Part shown: piece after piece, positions 8,135-16,605 of the stretch | Numbering within the stretch: position 1 is the first letter of the stretch | Layout: each line of letters opens with the position of its first letter | Assembly: GCA_051867655.1 (NCBI GenBank) | Contig: JBJDYV010000031.1 | Location: 1 to 50,550 of the forward strand | Length of the DNA: 50,550 nucleotides | Direction: 5' to 3' | Source: JAJPXI01 sp051867655 | GTDB lineage: Bacteria > Bacillota > Clostridia > Oscillospirales > Oscillospiraceae | The notes under the pieces: model-generated | What the model saw: the letters and a program-made list of their open reading frames with translations, nothing else | Told to the model about the DNA's origin: nothing | Database searches by the model: none | Program-made: the position numbers and the translations under genes

Positions 8135-8164
8135 AGTATATCCCGCCGGGGCCGTTTTTGTCAA
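8135..8164 (-). promoter_or_regulatory. Sigma-A promoter of the ABC exporter-ylmH-DUF896 operon
   Basis: Minus strand: consensus -35 TTGACA (8159-8164), 18-bp spacer, -10 TATACT (8135-8140). Confidence 0.75.
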
Positions 8165-8218
8165 TGCAGCGGGAAAGAAGAACTGCCGGAGGGCGGGGGA
8201 CGTTTCTCGACAGATGGA

Positions 8219-8250
8219 ACGCCGCAGAATGAAAAATTCTGCGGCGTTTT
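8219..8250. terminator. Hairpin downstream of the arginase gene
   Basis: ACGCCGCAGAAT pairs with ATTCTGCGGCGT around a five-base loop. A short T-run follows only on the plus strand, but the position just after the arginase stop suggests it ends that minus-strand transcript. Confidence 0.6.
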
Positions 8251-8257
8251 CTCCTTC

Positions 8258-9139
8258 TCATATTTCCGAGAGCTCCCGGTTCACCAGCCGGAACAGCTCC
8301 AGCAGCGTGGTCAGATCCTGCCCGCCCGCGTCCAGGGCGGGGTTATACTCCACACATTCAAACGAGCAAACTAACCCGGTGCGCAGCACTGCCATAAGGA
8401 CCGCTTTCACATCGGCAAGCGACAGCCCCGCCGGGATGTTGTAGCCGGTGGCGGAAAACTCCGCCGGGTCCAGGCTGTCCACATCAAAGCTGATGTGAAC
8501 CCGCTTCCCGGCCAGAGCGGGCAGCACCTGGGCCAGCACCCCGTTCACTCCCTGTCGCCGCACGTCCTCGGCCGAATAAACGTGGACACCCTGCTCCGCC
8601 AGAATTCCATATTCCGGCGGGTCGATGCTCCGGGCACCGATGATATGCAGATTCTCCCCCAGCAGATTGACCTTGTTTTTTCCCACGGTCAGAGCATCGC
8701 AGCACAGCCCGCAGGCCGCGGCCAGATCCATACCGTGGATGTACCCGCTTTCCGAGGTCCGGTCTGTGTTGATGTCCGTGTGGGCGTCAATGTAGACCAC
8801 CGCCACATCCTCTGCCCCGTAGAACTCACCCAGGGCGGCCAGGGAACCCATGGCAACGGAGTGGTCGCCCCCGATCACGACGGGGAATTGTCCCCGCTCC
8901 AGGGCGGCAAGCATATTGATCCGCAGCCGGCGGCTCACCGCGACAACGGTATCAAGGTGGCGCAGGTTGGGAGGATATTTTTCACAGGGGGTCAGCTTCT
9001 CCATGGGATAACAGGCGGCTGCGCCCAGAAGCTCCGGGAGGCCCGCTTTCCGTAATGTATCATAAGCCCGCTCAGTCCCCCGGGTGGGAGAACCGCAGGA
9101 AATCGCTGCTTCCAGCAGCGCATAATGGCGCTCCATCAT
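8258..9139 (-). CDS. rocF: Arginase
   Basis: A 293-residue ureohydrolase. The binuclear manganese ligands are all present: His93 in GGDHSVAMG, Asp118, His120 and Asp122 in YIDAHTDINT, Asp219 and Asp221 in SFDVDSLDP; Glu264 lies in ECVEYNP. The stretch from DAHTDINT to SGYIHGM is the arginase form rather than the agmatinase form, so the likely reaction is arginine to ornithine and urea. The frame opens at 9319, but the ATG pair at 9139/9136 follows an AGGAAA site and matches the family N-terminus. Monocistronic; no arginine transporter or ornithine gene is adjacent. The symbol is assigned by family. Confidence 0.85.
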   Translation of the reverse strand: MMERHYALLEAAISCGSPTRGTERAYDTLRKAGLPELLGAAACYPMEKLTPCEKYPPNLRHLDTVVAVSRRLRINMLAALERGQFPVVIGGDHSVAMGSLAALGEFYGAEDVAVVYIDAHTDINTDRTSESGYIHGMDLAAACGLCCDALTVGKNKVNLLGENLHIIGARSIDPPEYGILAEQGVHVYSAEDVRRQGVNGVLAQVLPALAGKRVHISFDVDSLDPAEFSATGYNIPAGLSLADVKAVLMAVLRTGLVCSFECVEYNPALDAGGQDLTTLLELFRLVNRELSEI

Positions 9140-9175
9140 ATTCGTTTCCTTTTCATATGGATTTTTACAGCGCTC

Positions 9176-9204
9176 ATTGTACTCTTTTCCGTCCCGATGG
9201 TCAA
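9176..9204 (-). promoter_or_regulatory. Sigma-A promoter of the arginase gene
   Basis: Minus strand: TTGACC (9199-9204), 17-bp spacer, TACAAT (9176-9181), 37 bp before the ATG. Confidence 0.7.
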
Positions 9205-9313
9205 GGCATCGGCTCTCTCTCCTCGGGTGTGCTGCCGCAAAGGCGGTTGAGCTGTAAAAGGACGGGGCACGGAAGCAAAAAGCGGCCTGAAGCATCGGCC
9301 TGCGGCAATTCAC

Positions 9314-9342
9314 TTGCAATATTCCATCTTATGGTATAAAAT
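9314..9342 (+). promoter_or_regulatory. Promoter of the SLH-CAP gene
   Basis: TTGCAA (9314-9319), 17-bp spacer, TAAAAT (9337-9342). An in-frame ATG at 9349 falls too close to this promoter to be a good start, which supports the ATG at 9397. Confidence 0.55.
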
Positions 9343-9396
9343 GCGGCTATGAAAGAACAGACCGCTCGGTTCAGGGAAGGAAAGGAAGAGAGCCGT

Positions 9397-10524
9397 ATGA
9401 AGCCGTTTCGCAGAATCTTAAGTTTCCTGCTCGCATCGATCCTGGCGGCCGCACTGGTCATCCCGGCGTACGCAGTCACTCATTTCTCCGATGTACCCAC
9501 CGGCCACTGGGCCTATCCGTATATCATGGAAGCTACGGAAAAGGGCATCGTGAACGGTGTCGGCGGCGGCAGGTTCGCCCCCGAGGGGACAGAGAGCAAC
9601 GCCGAGTTCGTCACCATGCTGGTGCGTGTGTTTTATCCCGACGAAGCCGCCGCGTGGGCCGCCCATCCCAACGCGGCCGGCAACCCCTGGTATTGGCCCT
9701 ACATGTGTGCGGCCCAGAGAGCAAATATGCTGATCGGTACGTCCGCGGCGACAGATCCCGAAAAGAGCATTGACCGCAGCAATATGGCCTGTATCATGAA
9801 CAACCTGCTCAAGGAAAAGGGCCTGACGGCCAGCAGCAGCGCCAAGCAGGCGGCCAAGGCCGAAATCAGGGACTGGAACACCATTCCGGCTGATTATCAG
9901 GACGCCATCGCGGCCTGCTACGCCCTGGGCCTGCTGACCGGCTATGACAACGGAAACTTTGGCGGTGAGGACAGCATGACCCGCGCCCAGGCCTGCGTGG
10001 TTATCCTGCGCCTGATGAACTGCGTGAATGAAAACACAGCCATCGAACCCGAGCCCACGCCGACACCCGCGCCGACGCCCACGCCCACGCCGACACCCGC
10101 GCCGACGCCCACGCCCACGCCGACGCCGACCCCGGCGGAAAGCGTTGATTTGCAGGCCGTCCGGGAAGAGGTTTTGAAGCTGGTCAATGCCGAGCGCGCA
10201 AACGCGGGGCTGCCCGCGCTCACGCTGAATGAAAAAGTATGCGAGGCCGCGCAGCTGCGGGCTGAGGAGATCACCACGGTGTTTTCGCACACCCGGCCCA
10301 ACGGCAGCGACTGTTTTACCGCGCTGACCGGAATTTCTTTCCGCACGGCGGGGGAAAATATCGCCGCCGGACAAAGCTCGCCCGCTTCCGTGATGAACAG
10401 CTGGATGAGCTCTTCCGGACATAAAGCCAATATTCTGAACGGGAATTTTACCTCCATTGGGATCGGCTTTGTCAAGTCGGACACCGGATATCGGTACTAT
10501 TGGGTCCAGATGTTTATCGGGTAA
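9397..10524 (+). CDS. S-layer-homology protein with C-terminal CAP (SCP/YkwD) domain
   Basis: A 375-residue exported protein. Residues 1-28 are a signal peptide (MKPFRRILSFLLASI, ending AYA). Three SLH modules follow: FSDVPTGHWAYPYI near 30-75, a middle copy with YWPYMCAAQRANML, and IPADYQDAIAACYALGLLTGY. These bind secondary wall polymers. A Pro/Thr spacer of about 32 residues (PTPTPAPTPTP type) leads to a CAP domain of about 115 residues with LVNAERANAGLPAL, FSHTRPNG, GENIAAG and SSGHKANILNG. Bacterial CAP proteins of this type are secreted; their activity is uncertain. ATG 9397 is chosen for its purine-rich ribosome site and because it starts the signal peptide. Confidence 0.9.
   Translation: MKPFRRILSFLLASILAAALVIPAYAVTHFSDVPTGHWAYPYIMEATEKGIVNGVGGGRFAPEGTESNAEFVTMLVRVFYPDEAAAWAAHPNAAGNPWYWPYMCAAQRANMLIGTSAATDPEKSIDRSNMACIMNNLLKEKGLTASSSAKQAAKAEIRDWNTIPADYQDAIAACYALGLLTGYDNGNFGGEDSMTRAQACVVILRLMNCVNENTAIEPEPTPTPAPTPTPTPTPAPTPTPTPTPTPAESVDLQAVREEVLKLVNAERANAGLPALTLNEKVCEAAQLRAEEITTVFSHTRPNGSDCFTALTGISFRTAGENIAAGQSSPASVMNSWMSSSGHKANILNGNFTSIGIGFVKSDTGYRYYWVQMFIG
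10057..10135 (+). repeat. 30-bp tandem repeat coding for a Pro-Thr linker
   Basis: Two identical 30-bp units (10057-10086 and 10087-10116) and a partial third code for alternating P/T/A residues between the SLH and CAP domains. Such repeats tend to change copy number by slippage. Confidence 0.85.
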
Positions 10525-10542
10525 CAAATGCCTTGAAACGGT

Positions 10543-10573
10543 AAGCCCCGCCGGTTGAACCGGCGGGGCTTTT
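10543..10573 (+). terminator. Intrinsic terminator after the SLH-CAP gene
   Basis: AGCCCCGCCGG pairs with CCGGCGGGGCT around a TTGAA loop, followed by TTTCTC. It probably also serves the convergent ABC operon. Confidence 0.85.
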
Positions 10574-10587
10574 CTCATTTCTCATTC

Positions 10588-12372
10588 TCACTCGAACTGG
10601 GCCGCGTAGAGCTTGTAGTAGAAGCCCTTCTGCTTCATCAGACTCTCGTGGGTGCCCTGTTCCACCACGTCGCCGTGGTCCACCACCAGGATCTTGTCGG
10701 CGTTCTGGATGGTGGACAGGCGGTGGGCGATAGTAAAGCAGGTCTTGCCGCGCATCAGCTCCCGCATGGCCTTCTGCACCTGCCGCTCCGTGCCCGTGTC
10801 CACGTTGGACGTGGCCTCGTCCAGGATCAGCATCTTCGCGTCGTACAGCATGGCCCGGGCGATGGTCAGAAGCTGCTTCTGGCCCTTGGAGATGTTGCCG
10901 CCGTCCTCGCCGATCACGGTCTGATAGCCGTCCGGCAGGCGCATGATGAAGGAGTGGATGTGGGCCGCCTTGGCCGCGCGCACCACCTCATTCATGGTGG
11001 CGTTCTCCTTGCCGTAGGCGATGTTTTCAAAGATGGTGCCCTGGAACACCCAAGTGTCCTGCAGCACCATGGCGTAGGCCCCCCGCAGGCTGGAGCGGGT
11101 GTAGTCCCGGATCTCGCCGCCGTCCACCAGGACCCGCCCGCCGTTGACGTCGTAAAAGCGCATGAGCAGGTTGATGATGGTGGTTTTCCCGGCGCCGGTG
11201 GGGCCGACGATGGCGATCTGCTGGCCCGGCTGGGCGTCCAGGTTCAGGTCGTGCAGGATGATCTTGTCGGGGTCGTAGCCGAAGCTGACATGCTCCAGCT
11301 CCACATGGCCCCGCACGTTTTCCAGTTCCTTCGCGCCCGGGGTGTCCGCCACTTCCTCCGTCTCATCCAGCAGCTTGAATACCCGCTCCGCGGCGGCCAG
11401 CGCCGAGAACAGCTCGTTGATGACGTTGGCAATCTCGTTGATCGGTCCGGAGAATTTCCGGGAGTAGAGGACGAATTTGGAGATCTGGCGGAGGGAGGCC
11501 GCGCCGAACATATACAGAGTCGCACCGAGCGCGGCGATCAGCGCCAGGGAAACGTTGTTGATGAAGCCCATGGTCACGCCGATGGAGATACCGTAATGCT
11601 CCGCGTCGTAGTAGGCCTCGGCAGCGCCGCGGTTGACCGCGTCGAAATTTTCGCAGACCTTGTCCTCGTAGGCGTAGGCCTGAATGGTTTTCTGACCGCT
11701 GAGCATTTCTTCCACAAAGCCGTTCATGATGCCGTAGTTTTTGGAACGCTTGGCGTAGCGGGGCTGGGTCTTTTTCCGCATCCACATGGTGTAGCAGACG
11801 GAGAGCGGGATCGTGATGACGACCACAACAGAGAGCAGGAGGGAGGTCCGGAGCATCATGATCAGGGAGCCGACCACGGTCACGATGCTGGTCAGGATGG
11901 AAACCACGTCGGTGGCCAGGCAGGTGCTGACCACGTCGATGTCGTAAGAGACGCGGCTGATGATGTCACCGGCCGGATTGCGGTCAAAAAATCCCACCGG
12001 CAGGCGCATCAGCTTGTTGAAAACATCCCGGCGCATATTGCGCGCCACCAGCTTGCTGACGCGGACCATGATCACATTGATGAGAAGGGTCAGCAGGGAG
12101 GAGGCCAGGTAAACGATCAGCATCCACTTCACGAAATGCAGGACCCTGCCCAGATCGACCTTCCCGACGGCGGTCTTGCCGGTGCCGGCCTCTTCAATCA
12201 CGCCGATGGCGTCGCCTGCCAGGTCCGGACCGAGCAGCGCCAGAATATTGCTGGCGACGCAGAGGATCAGGATCAGAAGCAGGATCAGCTTATAGTCCGC
12301 CAGATAGGCGAGGATGCGGCGCAGAGCGCCCTTGGTGTCCTTCGGCTTTTTCATGACTGTAATCGGTGCCAT
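10588..12372 (-). CDS. Heterodimeric ABC exporter, second subunit
   Basis: A 594-residue half-transporter: six membrane helices in residues 35-330, ATPase domain in 360-590. Walker A is GPTGAGKTT and Walker B is LILDEATSNVD with the catalytic Glu, but the signature is ISKGQ instead of LSGGQ. Its partner has the opposite defect, so the two form one working and one degenerate ATP site, as in BmrCD, LmrCD and TM287/288. It follows the partner by 3 bp, with the ribosome site GGAGGG in the partner's end. Likely a drug or lipid exporter; substrate unknown. Confidence 0.93.
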   Translation of the reverse strand: MAPITVMKKPKDTKGALRRILAYLADYKLILLLILILCVASNILALLGPDLAGDAIGVIEEAGTGKTAVGKVDLGRVLHFVKWMLIVYLASSLLTLLINVIMVRVSKLVARNMRRDVFNKLMRLPVGFFDRNPAGDIISRVSYDIDVVSTCLATDVVSILTSIVTVVGSLIMMLRTSLLLSVVVVITIPLSVCYTMWMRKKTQPRYAKRSKNYGIMNGFVEEMLSGQKTIQAYAYEDKVCENFDAVNRGAAEAYYDAEHYGISIGVTMGFINNVSLALIAALGATLYMFGAASLRQISKFVLYSRKFSGPINEIANVINELFSALAAAERVFKLLDETEEVADTPGAKELENVRGHVELEHVSFGYDPDKIILHDLNLDAQPGQQIAIVGPTGAGKTTIINLLMRFYDVNGGRVLVDGGEIRDYTRSSLRGAYAMVLQDTWVFQGTIFENIAYGKENATMNEVVRAAKAAHIHSFIMRLPDGYQTVIGEDGGNISKGQKQLLTIARAMLYDAKMLILDEATSNVDTGTERQVQKAMRELMRGKTCFTIAHRLSTIQNADKILVVDHGDVVEQGTHESLMKQKGFYYKLYAAQFE

Positions 12373-12375
12373 GGA

Positions 12376-14136
12376 TCATCCCTCCTCTCCCATCTGGGTG
12401 TTGTAGATCTCCAGATACTGCGGGCAGGAGCGCAGCAGCTCCTCGTGGGTGCCCTGGCCGATGATGCGGCCCTCGTCCAGAACGAGAATGTGGTCCAGAC
12501 TCATGATGGAGCTGACGCGCTGGGCCACGATGATCGTGGTGGTGCTGCTGTGGTGCTCCCGGATCGCATGGCGCAAAGCGGCGTCCGTTTTGTAGTCCAG
12601 GGCGCTGGAAGCGTCGTCCAGGATCAGAATATCCGGGTCCGCGGCCAGGGCGCGGGAGATCAGGATGCGCTGGCGCTGGCCGCCGCTCAGGTTGCTGCCG
12701 TGGATGGACGCTTTGTGCCGGTACTGGTCGTCGTAGGCCTCCACAAACTCCGCGGCCCGGGCGTCCGCCACGGCGCCGCGCATGGCTTCCTCGCTGATCT
12801 CCCGGCCGAAGGAGATGTTTTCCGCCAAAGTGTCGGCAAAGATCACGTCGTTCTGGAACACCACGCCGAACATCCGGTGCAAAGTGTCCTTGTCATAGGT
12901 GCGCACGTCCTTCCCGCCGATGAACACGTGGCCGCGGGTGGGGTCGTAAAAGCGCATGAGCAGGTTGATGATGGTGGTCTTCCCGCAGCCGGTGGGCCCG
13001 ATGATGCCCAGGGAGCCGCCCTTTTCCATGGAGAAGCTGATGTTCGCAAGGCTCATCTGCCGCTCCTCCCCGGCAAAGGCGGCCGCGCTGCCGTCCTTGC
13101 TGTCCTCCCCGTAGCGGAAGGAGACGTCGTCAAACAGAATGTATGCGTCCCGGGAGGGCCGCGCGGCCTCCGCCTCCGGCAGGGCGGACAGCTCCTCCTC
13201 CGTGTGGATCACGGCCGCGACGCGGTTGGCGGAGGCGTTGGCCTTGGACAGGACAAGGAAGATGCGGTTCAGGCCCAGAATGCCCGTCAGGATCATGTTG
13301 AAATAGGTCAGGAATGCCAGAATGGTGCCGGGCTCCGCGGCTCCCTTGTTGACGCGGATGGCGCCCACCAGCACCACCAGGGTCAGGCCGATGTTCAGCA
13401 TCAGCGTCATGACCGGGCCGGGCAGGGACATGATGATGCTGGCCTTGCTCTCCCGGCGGGACATCTCCTCGTTGACGGCGGAGAAGCGCCGCTTTTCATA
13501 CTCCTCCTTGGACAGTGCCTTGACCACCCGGATACCCGTGATGTTCTCCCGCATGACCCGGGTGATGTCGTCCACGCCCTGCTGCACCTTGTCGTACAGC
13601 GGGATGCCCTTGACGGACACGAAGATGACCACACAGACCGCGATCACCGCGATCACGCACAGAATGAGGCTGAGCCCCACGTCCATGACCATGGTGACGA
13701 TAACGCCGCCCAGCAGCAGCATGGGCGCCCGGATGCCCATGGTCTGAAAGGTCCGGATAAAGTCCTGCACGTTGTAGGAGTCCGCCGTCATCCGGGAGGT
13801 CAGGGACGGCAGCCCGATCTCGTCCATCTGGCGGCCCGAGAGGTTCACGGAGTGCCAAAACAGGTCGCGGCGGACCGCGTAGGCCGCCTTTTCGGAGACC
13901 TTGGTGGCCTTGCGGTTCGCTGTCACGTTCAGGAAACGGATCAGGACCGCCAGTACAAGCATGGCGGCGCCCCACAGGAGGACCTGCTGCAGATCCTTCA
14001 TGGGCGCGACGTTGTCGATCAGATGCTCCAGCACATAGGGGAGCAGCAGCTCCAGAAAGGTGGCGACGACCTTCAGCAGGATGACGCCCACCACCATCCA
14101 CTGGTATTTTTTGATGTAAGAAAAGATCAATTTCAA
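12376..14136 (-). CDS. Heterodimeric ABC exporter, first subunit
   Basis: A 586-residue half-transporter with six membrane helices in residues 12-310 and an ATPase domain in 330-580. Walker A is GPTGCGKTT and the signature is the canonical LSGGQRQR, but Walker B reads ILILDDASSALD with Asp replacing the catalytic Glu. Paired with the next gene's ISKGQ signature this gives the degenerate ATP site of an asymmetric exporter. The start is TTG at 14136, supported by an AAGGAGGGG site 9 bp upstream. Expression is driven by two tandem promoters, each abutting a GGTACC repeat (14209-14320), so an inducible system is likely. Confidence 0.93.
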   Translation of the reverse strand: MKLIFSYIKKYQWMVVGVILLKVVATFLELLLPYVLEHLIDNVAPMKDLQQVLLWGAAMLVLAVLIRFLNVTANRKATKVSEKAAYAVRRDLFWHSVNLSGRQMDEIGLPSLTSRMTADSYNVQDFIRTFQTMGIRAPMLLLGGVIVTMVMDVGLSLILCVIAVIAVCVVIFVSVKGIPLYDKVQQGVDDITRVMRENITGIRVVKALSKEEYEKRRFSAVNEEMSRRESKASIIMSLPGPVMTLMLNIGLTLVVLVGAIRVNKGAAEPGTILAFLTYFNMILTGILGLNRIFLVLSKANASANRVAAVIHTEEELSALPEAEAARPSRDAYILFDDVSFRYGEDSKDGSAAAFAGEERQMSLANISFSMEKGGSLGIIGPTGCGKTTIINLLMRFYDPTRGHVFIGGKDVRTYDKDTLHRMFGVVFQNDVIFADTLAENISFGREISEEAMRGAVADARAAEFVEAYDDQYRHKASIHGSNLSGGQRQRILISRALAADPDILILDDASSALDYKTDAALRHAIREHHSSTTTIIVAQRVSSIMSLDHILVLDEGRIIGQGTHEELLRSCPQYLEIYNTQMGEEG

Positions 14137-14230
14137 AGCCTTGAACCCCTCCTTGCCGTCCGGTCCGGAAGCCGCCTGCTTTCCGCCGGAACTCCCTGGC
14201 CCGCGTTTCGGTACCTAACAAATCGTGCTC

Positions 14231-14259
14231 AGTATACCACGAGACAGCACGGATGTCAA
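14231..14259 (-). promoter_or_regulatory. Proximal promoter of the heterodimeric ABC operon
   Basis: Minus strand: consensus TTGACA (14254-14259), 17-bp spacer, TATACT (14231-14236). Its -35 box overlaps the end of the second GGTACC repeat. Confidence 0.8.
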
Positions 14260-14281
14260 GGTACCTAACGAATGTAGGCTT

Positions 14282-14310
14282 AGTATAACACGATACAGAG
14301 GGGAATACAA
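14282..14310 (-). promoter_or_regulatory. Distal promoter of the heterodimeric ABC operon
   Basis: Minus strand: TTGTAT (14305-14310), 17-bp spacer, TATACT (14282-14287). The arrangement copies that of the proximal promoter 51 bp downstream. Confidence 0.75.
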
Positions 14311-14366
14311 GGTACCTGATAAAATTTCTTCATGCAGAAATCAGCACAGAAAAACGGAATACGATG

Positions 14367-14404
14367 AAAAAAGCAAAGCGGTGGCTGATGCCCACCGCTT
14401 TGCT
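14367..14404 (-). terminator. Intrinsic terminator of the MFS-nitroreductase gene
   Basis: Minus strand: AGCAAAGCGGTGG pairs with CCACCGCTTTGCT, followed by six T residues. Confidence 0.85.
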
Positions 14405-14438
14405 CTGTTTGCCGGGAAAGGCTTTTCCGGCAGGAAAA

Positions 14439-16385
14439 TCAAATGTATTTGACGCTGCCCTTTTTCACAAGGGGGCGTGCCATGTCGTCGTCGTAATAGC
14501 CGAAGGTCACCATACCGATGAATTCACCTTCGCTGTCCGGGAGGAATTGCTTTTTCAGGTTGGGCGCTGCGCCGGCTGCAATGGGAGAGGTCAGCCAGTA
14601 GGAGCCAATGCCCTTTCCGTAGGCCTTCAGCAGCATATTCTGGAACGCGCTGCCGATTTGTTTCACTTCGTCCGCAAGGGCGTTGCCCTGAACGGGGTAA
14701 TCGGTAAAGGCCATGACAACCAGCGGGGCGCGGTCCAAACTGGCCAGGAAGTCTTCGGTGTCCTGTTTCAGCTCCGGATGGCCGGGGAAACGCTCACGCA
14801 GCTTGGCGGAGAAGCTGATGACGCCTTTGTGCATCCGCTCGTTCAGATCTCTCAGAACATCGGGATCGCTGACGGCCACAAAGTGCCAGGGATTTACCCC
14901 AAGCCCTTCCGGCACATAAGTTCCGGCTTCCACGATCTCCCGGATGTCCGCCTCGGGAATGGCACCCGGCACATACAGTCCCGTGTTGCCGCGGCCGTAA
15001 AGCAGTTCCTTGATCTTGCGCACGTCTGCCTGGAAATGGGTGTTGAAGCCAAAGTAGACCTCGCCCATGGAGAAGATGTCCTCGGGGTCGTTCGCCGTCT
15101 TGATCTCCACGTGCTTTGTGCGGCAGAGCAGCGAAAGAACCAGAGAAACGGCGGCCATTGCGGCTAGCCCGAAATAAACGCCGGACCAGATGTCCAGACC
15201 GCCGACCGGGAACATGAACAGGGCGACCACATAGTAACCGCAGGAGCGGCAGATACAGGCGATGGGAGTCACGATCTTGGAAACCGAGTTGAAGCTTTCA
15301 GGGCCGAAGAGGGTCAGGATCATAGAGGGAATCAACGGTGCGGGAGCGCCGTTCAGAAGGAAGGCCAGCATGCACAGCGCGGTCAGGACGGTGATGTTTC
15401 CGCTGAACAGACCCATGGCCGCATATACCACGATGGAGGCGATGCAATAAAGCACGGTGGTCTTCTTGGTGCCCAGCTTTTGGTCCATAAAGGAGATGAG
15501 GAAACCGCCGACGATGCCGCCCAGAGCACCCACCGACATGATGACTCCGGCCGTGTCGAGTCCCACGTTTCCGCGGGCCTGAATGTAGTTGATCAGCTGA
15601 GCCACGCAGGCAATGACTGCACAGTTCAGCAGACCGTAAATCGCGATGACCAACCAGACATAGGGCGTCCGGATCACTTCGGAAAAGGTATAGCTGCGGT
15701 TTTCCACCGAACCCACTTCGTTTTCGATGGGCAGATTATCCGGGGTCAGACCCACCTCTGCCGGGGTATTTTTGACCCAGAAGGCGCTGACAACACCCAT
15801 GATGATCAGTGCGGCGCCGAAGCTCCAAAGACCGGCGCGCACACCCAGGGAAAGGTGCGTGCCAAAGGAGGAAACGATGGAGGTGTAAACAAGGGTGAAT
15901 ACGGCGTTGCCGGCGGGGACGCCGACGGCCGAGATACCCAGAGCCAGACCCTTTTTCTGATTGAACCAGTGGGCCACCAGCGAGTGGGTGGTCATCTGGC
16001 AATAGGCGAGCATTGCGGTATGGGTCAGGGCAAGGCAGATCACCAGAGCGGGGAAGCTGGCCGCGAAGGGGAACACCAGATAATTCACGCCGCCGACCAG
16101 GTATCCGATCACCAACACCTGTTTGGGACCCTTTCGGTCGACCCACTGGCCCAGGAAAATGCCCACGATGGCCGCGAAAATTGCGCACAGCGTGTTGACC
16201 AGCAGCATGGCCTTGTCCGCGCCGCCCATGGAGTGGGCAAATCCCTCCGGAACCAGATGGTAGAAGCTGGGCAGCACGTTGTTGGACACGACCACCAGCA
16301 CGAAGGCCAGGAACATATAGGAAATAAAGGAATGTGCAATAAAGCTGTAACCAAGGGCAAAGCTTTTTTTCTTGACTGTTTGCAT
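14439..16385 (-). CDS. MFS transporter fused to a C-terminal nitroreductase domain
   Basis: A single uninterrupted frame of 648 residues. Residues 10-425 are an MFS transporter with about 12 membrane helices and motif A GQWVDRKGPKQV (near 79-90), resembling the oxalate/formate-antiporter (OFA) group. A linker at 426-455 leads to a nitroreductase-like flavoprotein domain at 456-648 (EADIREIVEAGTYVPEG, GVNPWHFVAVSD, DRAPLVVMAFTD, IGSAFQNMLLKAYGKGIGSYW, EGEFIGMVTFGYYD). The usual RRSxRxF start of nitroreductases is replaced by YGRGNTGLYVPG, so flavin binding may differ. The domain would face the cytosol. Coupled import and reduction of one substrate is an inference. Promoter at 16454-16483; terminator downstream. 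Confidence 0.85.
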   Translation of the reverse strand: MQTVKKKSFALGYSFIAHSFISYMFLAFVLVVVSNNVLPSFYHLVPEGFAHSMGGADKAMLLVNTLCAIFAAIVGIFLGQWVDRKGPKQVLVIGYLVGGVNYLVFPFAASFPALVICLALTHTAMLAYCQMTTHSLVAHWFNQKKGLALGISAVGVPAGNAVFTLVYTSIVSSFGTHLSLGVRAGLWSFGAALIIMGVVSAFWVKNTPAEVGLTPDNLPIENEVGSVENRSYTFSEVIRTPYVWLVIAIYGLLNCAVIACVAQLINYIQARGNVGLDTAGVIMSVGALGGIVGGFLISFMDQKLGTKKTTVLYCIASIVVYAAMGLFSGNITVLTALCMLAFLLNGAPAPLIPSMILTLFGPESFNSVSKIVTPIACICRSCGYYVVALFMFPVGGLDIWSGVYFGLAAMAAVSLVLSLLCRTKHVEIKTANDPEDIFSMGEVYFGFNTHFQADVRKIKELLYGRGNTGLYVPGAIPEADIREIVEAGTYVPEGLGVNPWHFVAVSDPDVLRDLNERMHKGVISFSAKLRERFPGHPELKQDTEDFLASLDRAPLVVMAFTDYPVQGNALADEVKQIGSAFQNMLLKAYGKGIGSYWLTSPIAAGAAPNLKKQFLPDSEGEFIGMVTFGYYDDDMARPLVKKGSVKYI

Positions 16386-16453
16386 TGGCGTTCTCTCTTT
16401 GCGTTATTTATTTTTTGCGCTCCGGCGAAAGACCGGGAGTAAATCATGTGTTA

Positions 16454-16483
16454 ATGGTAACAAATTCAGGGTGAATATTTCAA
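16454..16483 (-). promoter_or_regulatory. Promoter of the MFS-nitroreductase gene
   Basis: Minus strand: TTGAAA (16478-16483), 18-bp spacer, TACCAT (16454-16459). The remaining gap up to 16605 holds nothing else recognisable. Confidence 0.5.
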
Positions 16484-16605
16484 CGGAAAATCCGGAAACG
16501 ATTTTGCGGCTTTTTGCCCGGATTTTGGGCAATTTGCATTGAAGATGTGTTTTCCTCCGATTTGAATGCTTGCCGGCATATGGCCGAAAAATTTTGGGCG
16601 ACAAG

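Larger units (their letters stand above)
14209..14320. repeat. Three GGTACC operator-like repeats at 50-51 bp spacing
   Basis: The minus-strand motif TTAGGTACCT (or a close variant) occurs with GGTACC cores at 14210-14215, 14260-14265 and 14311-14316. Core spacing is 50 and 51 bp. Two copies abut the -35 boxes of the two promoters; the third lies just downstream of the proximal -10. The whole promoter-operator unit appears duplicated. Confidence 0.75.

Noticed and set aside
10555..14268. 1237-codon open frame on the plus strand opposite the ABC exporter genes
   Set aside because: It is antisense to two clear transporter genes, has no ribosome site and is of low complexity (rich in H, Q, D, G, V), as expected from C/G-ending codons read in reverse.
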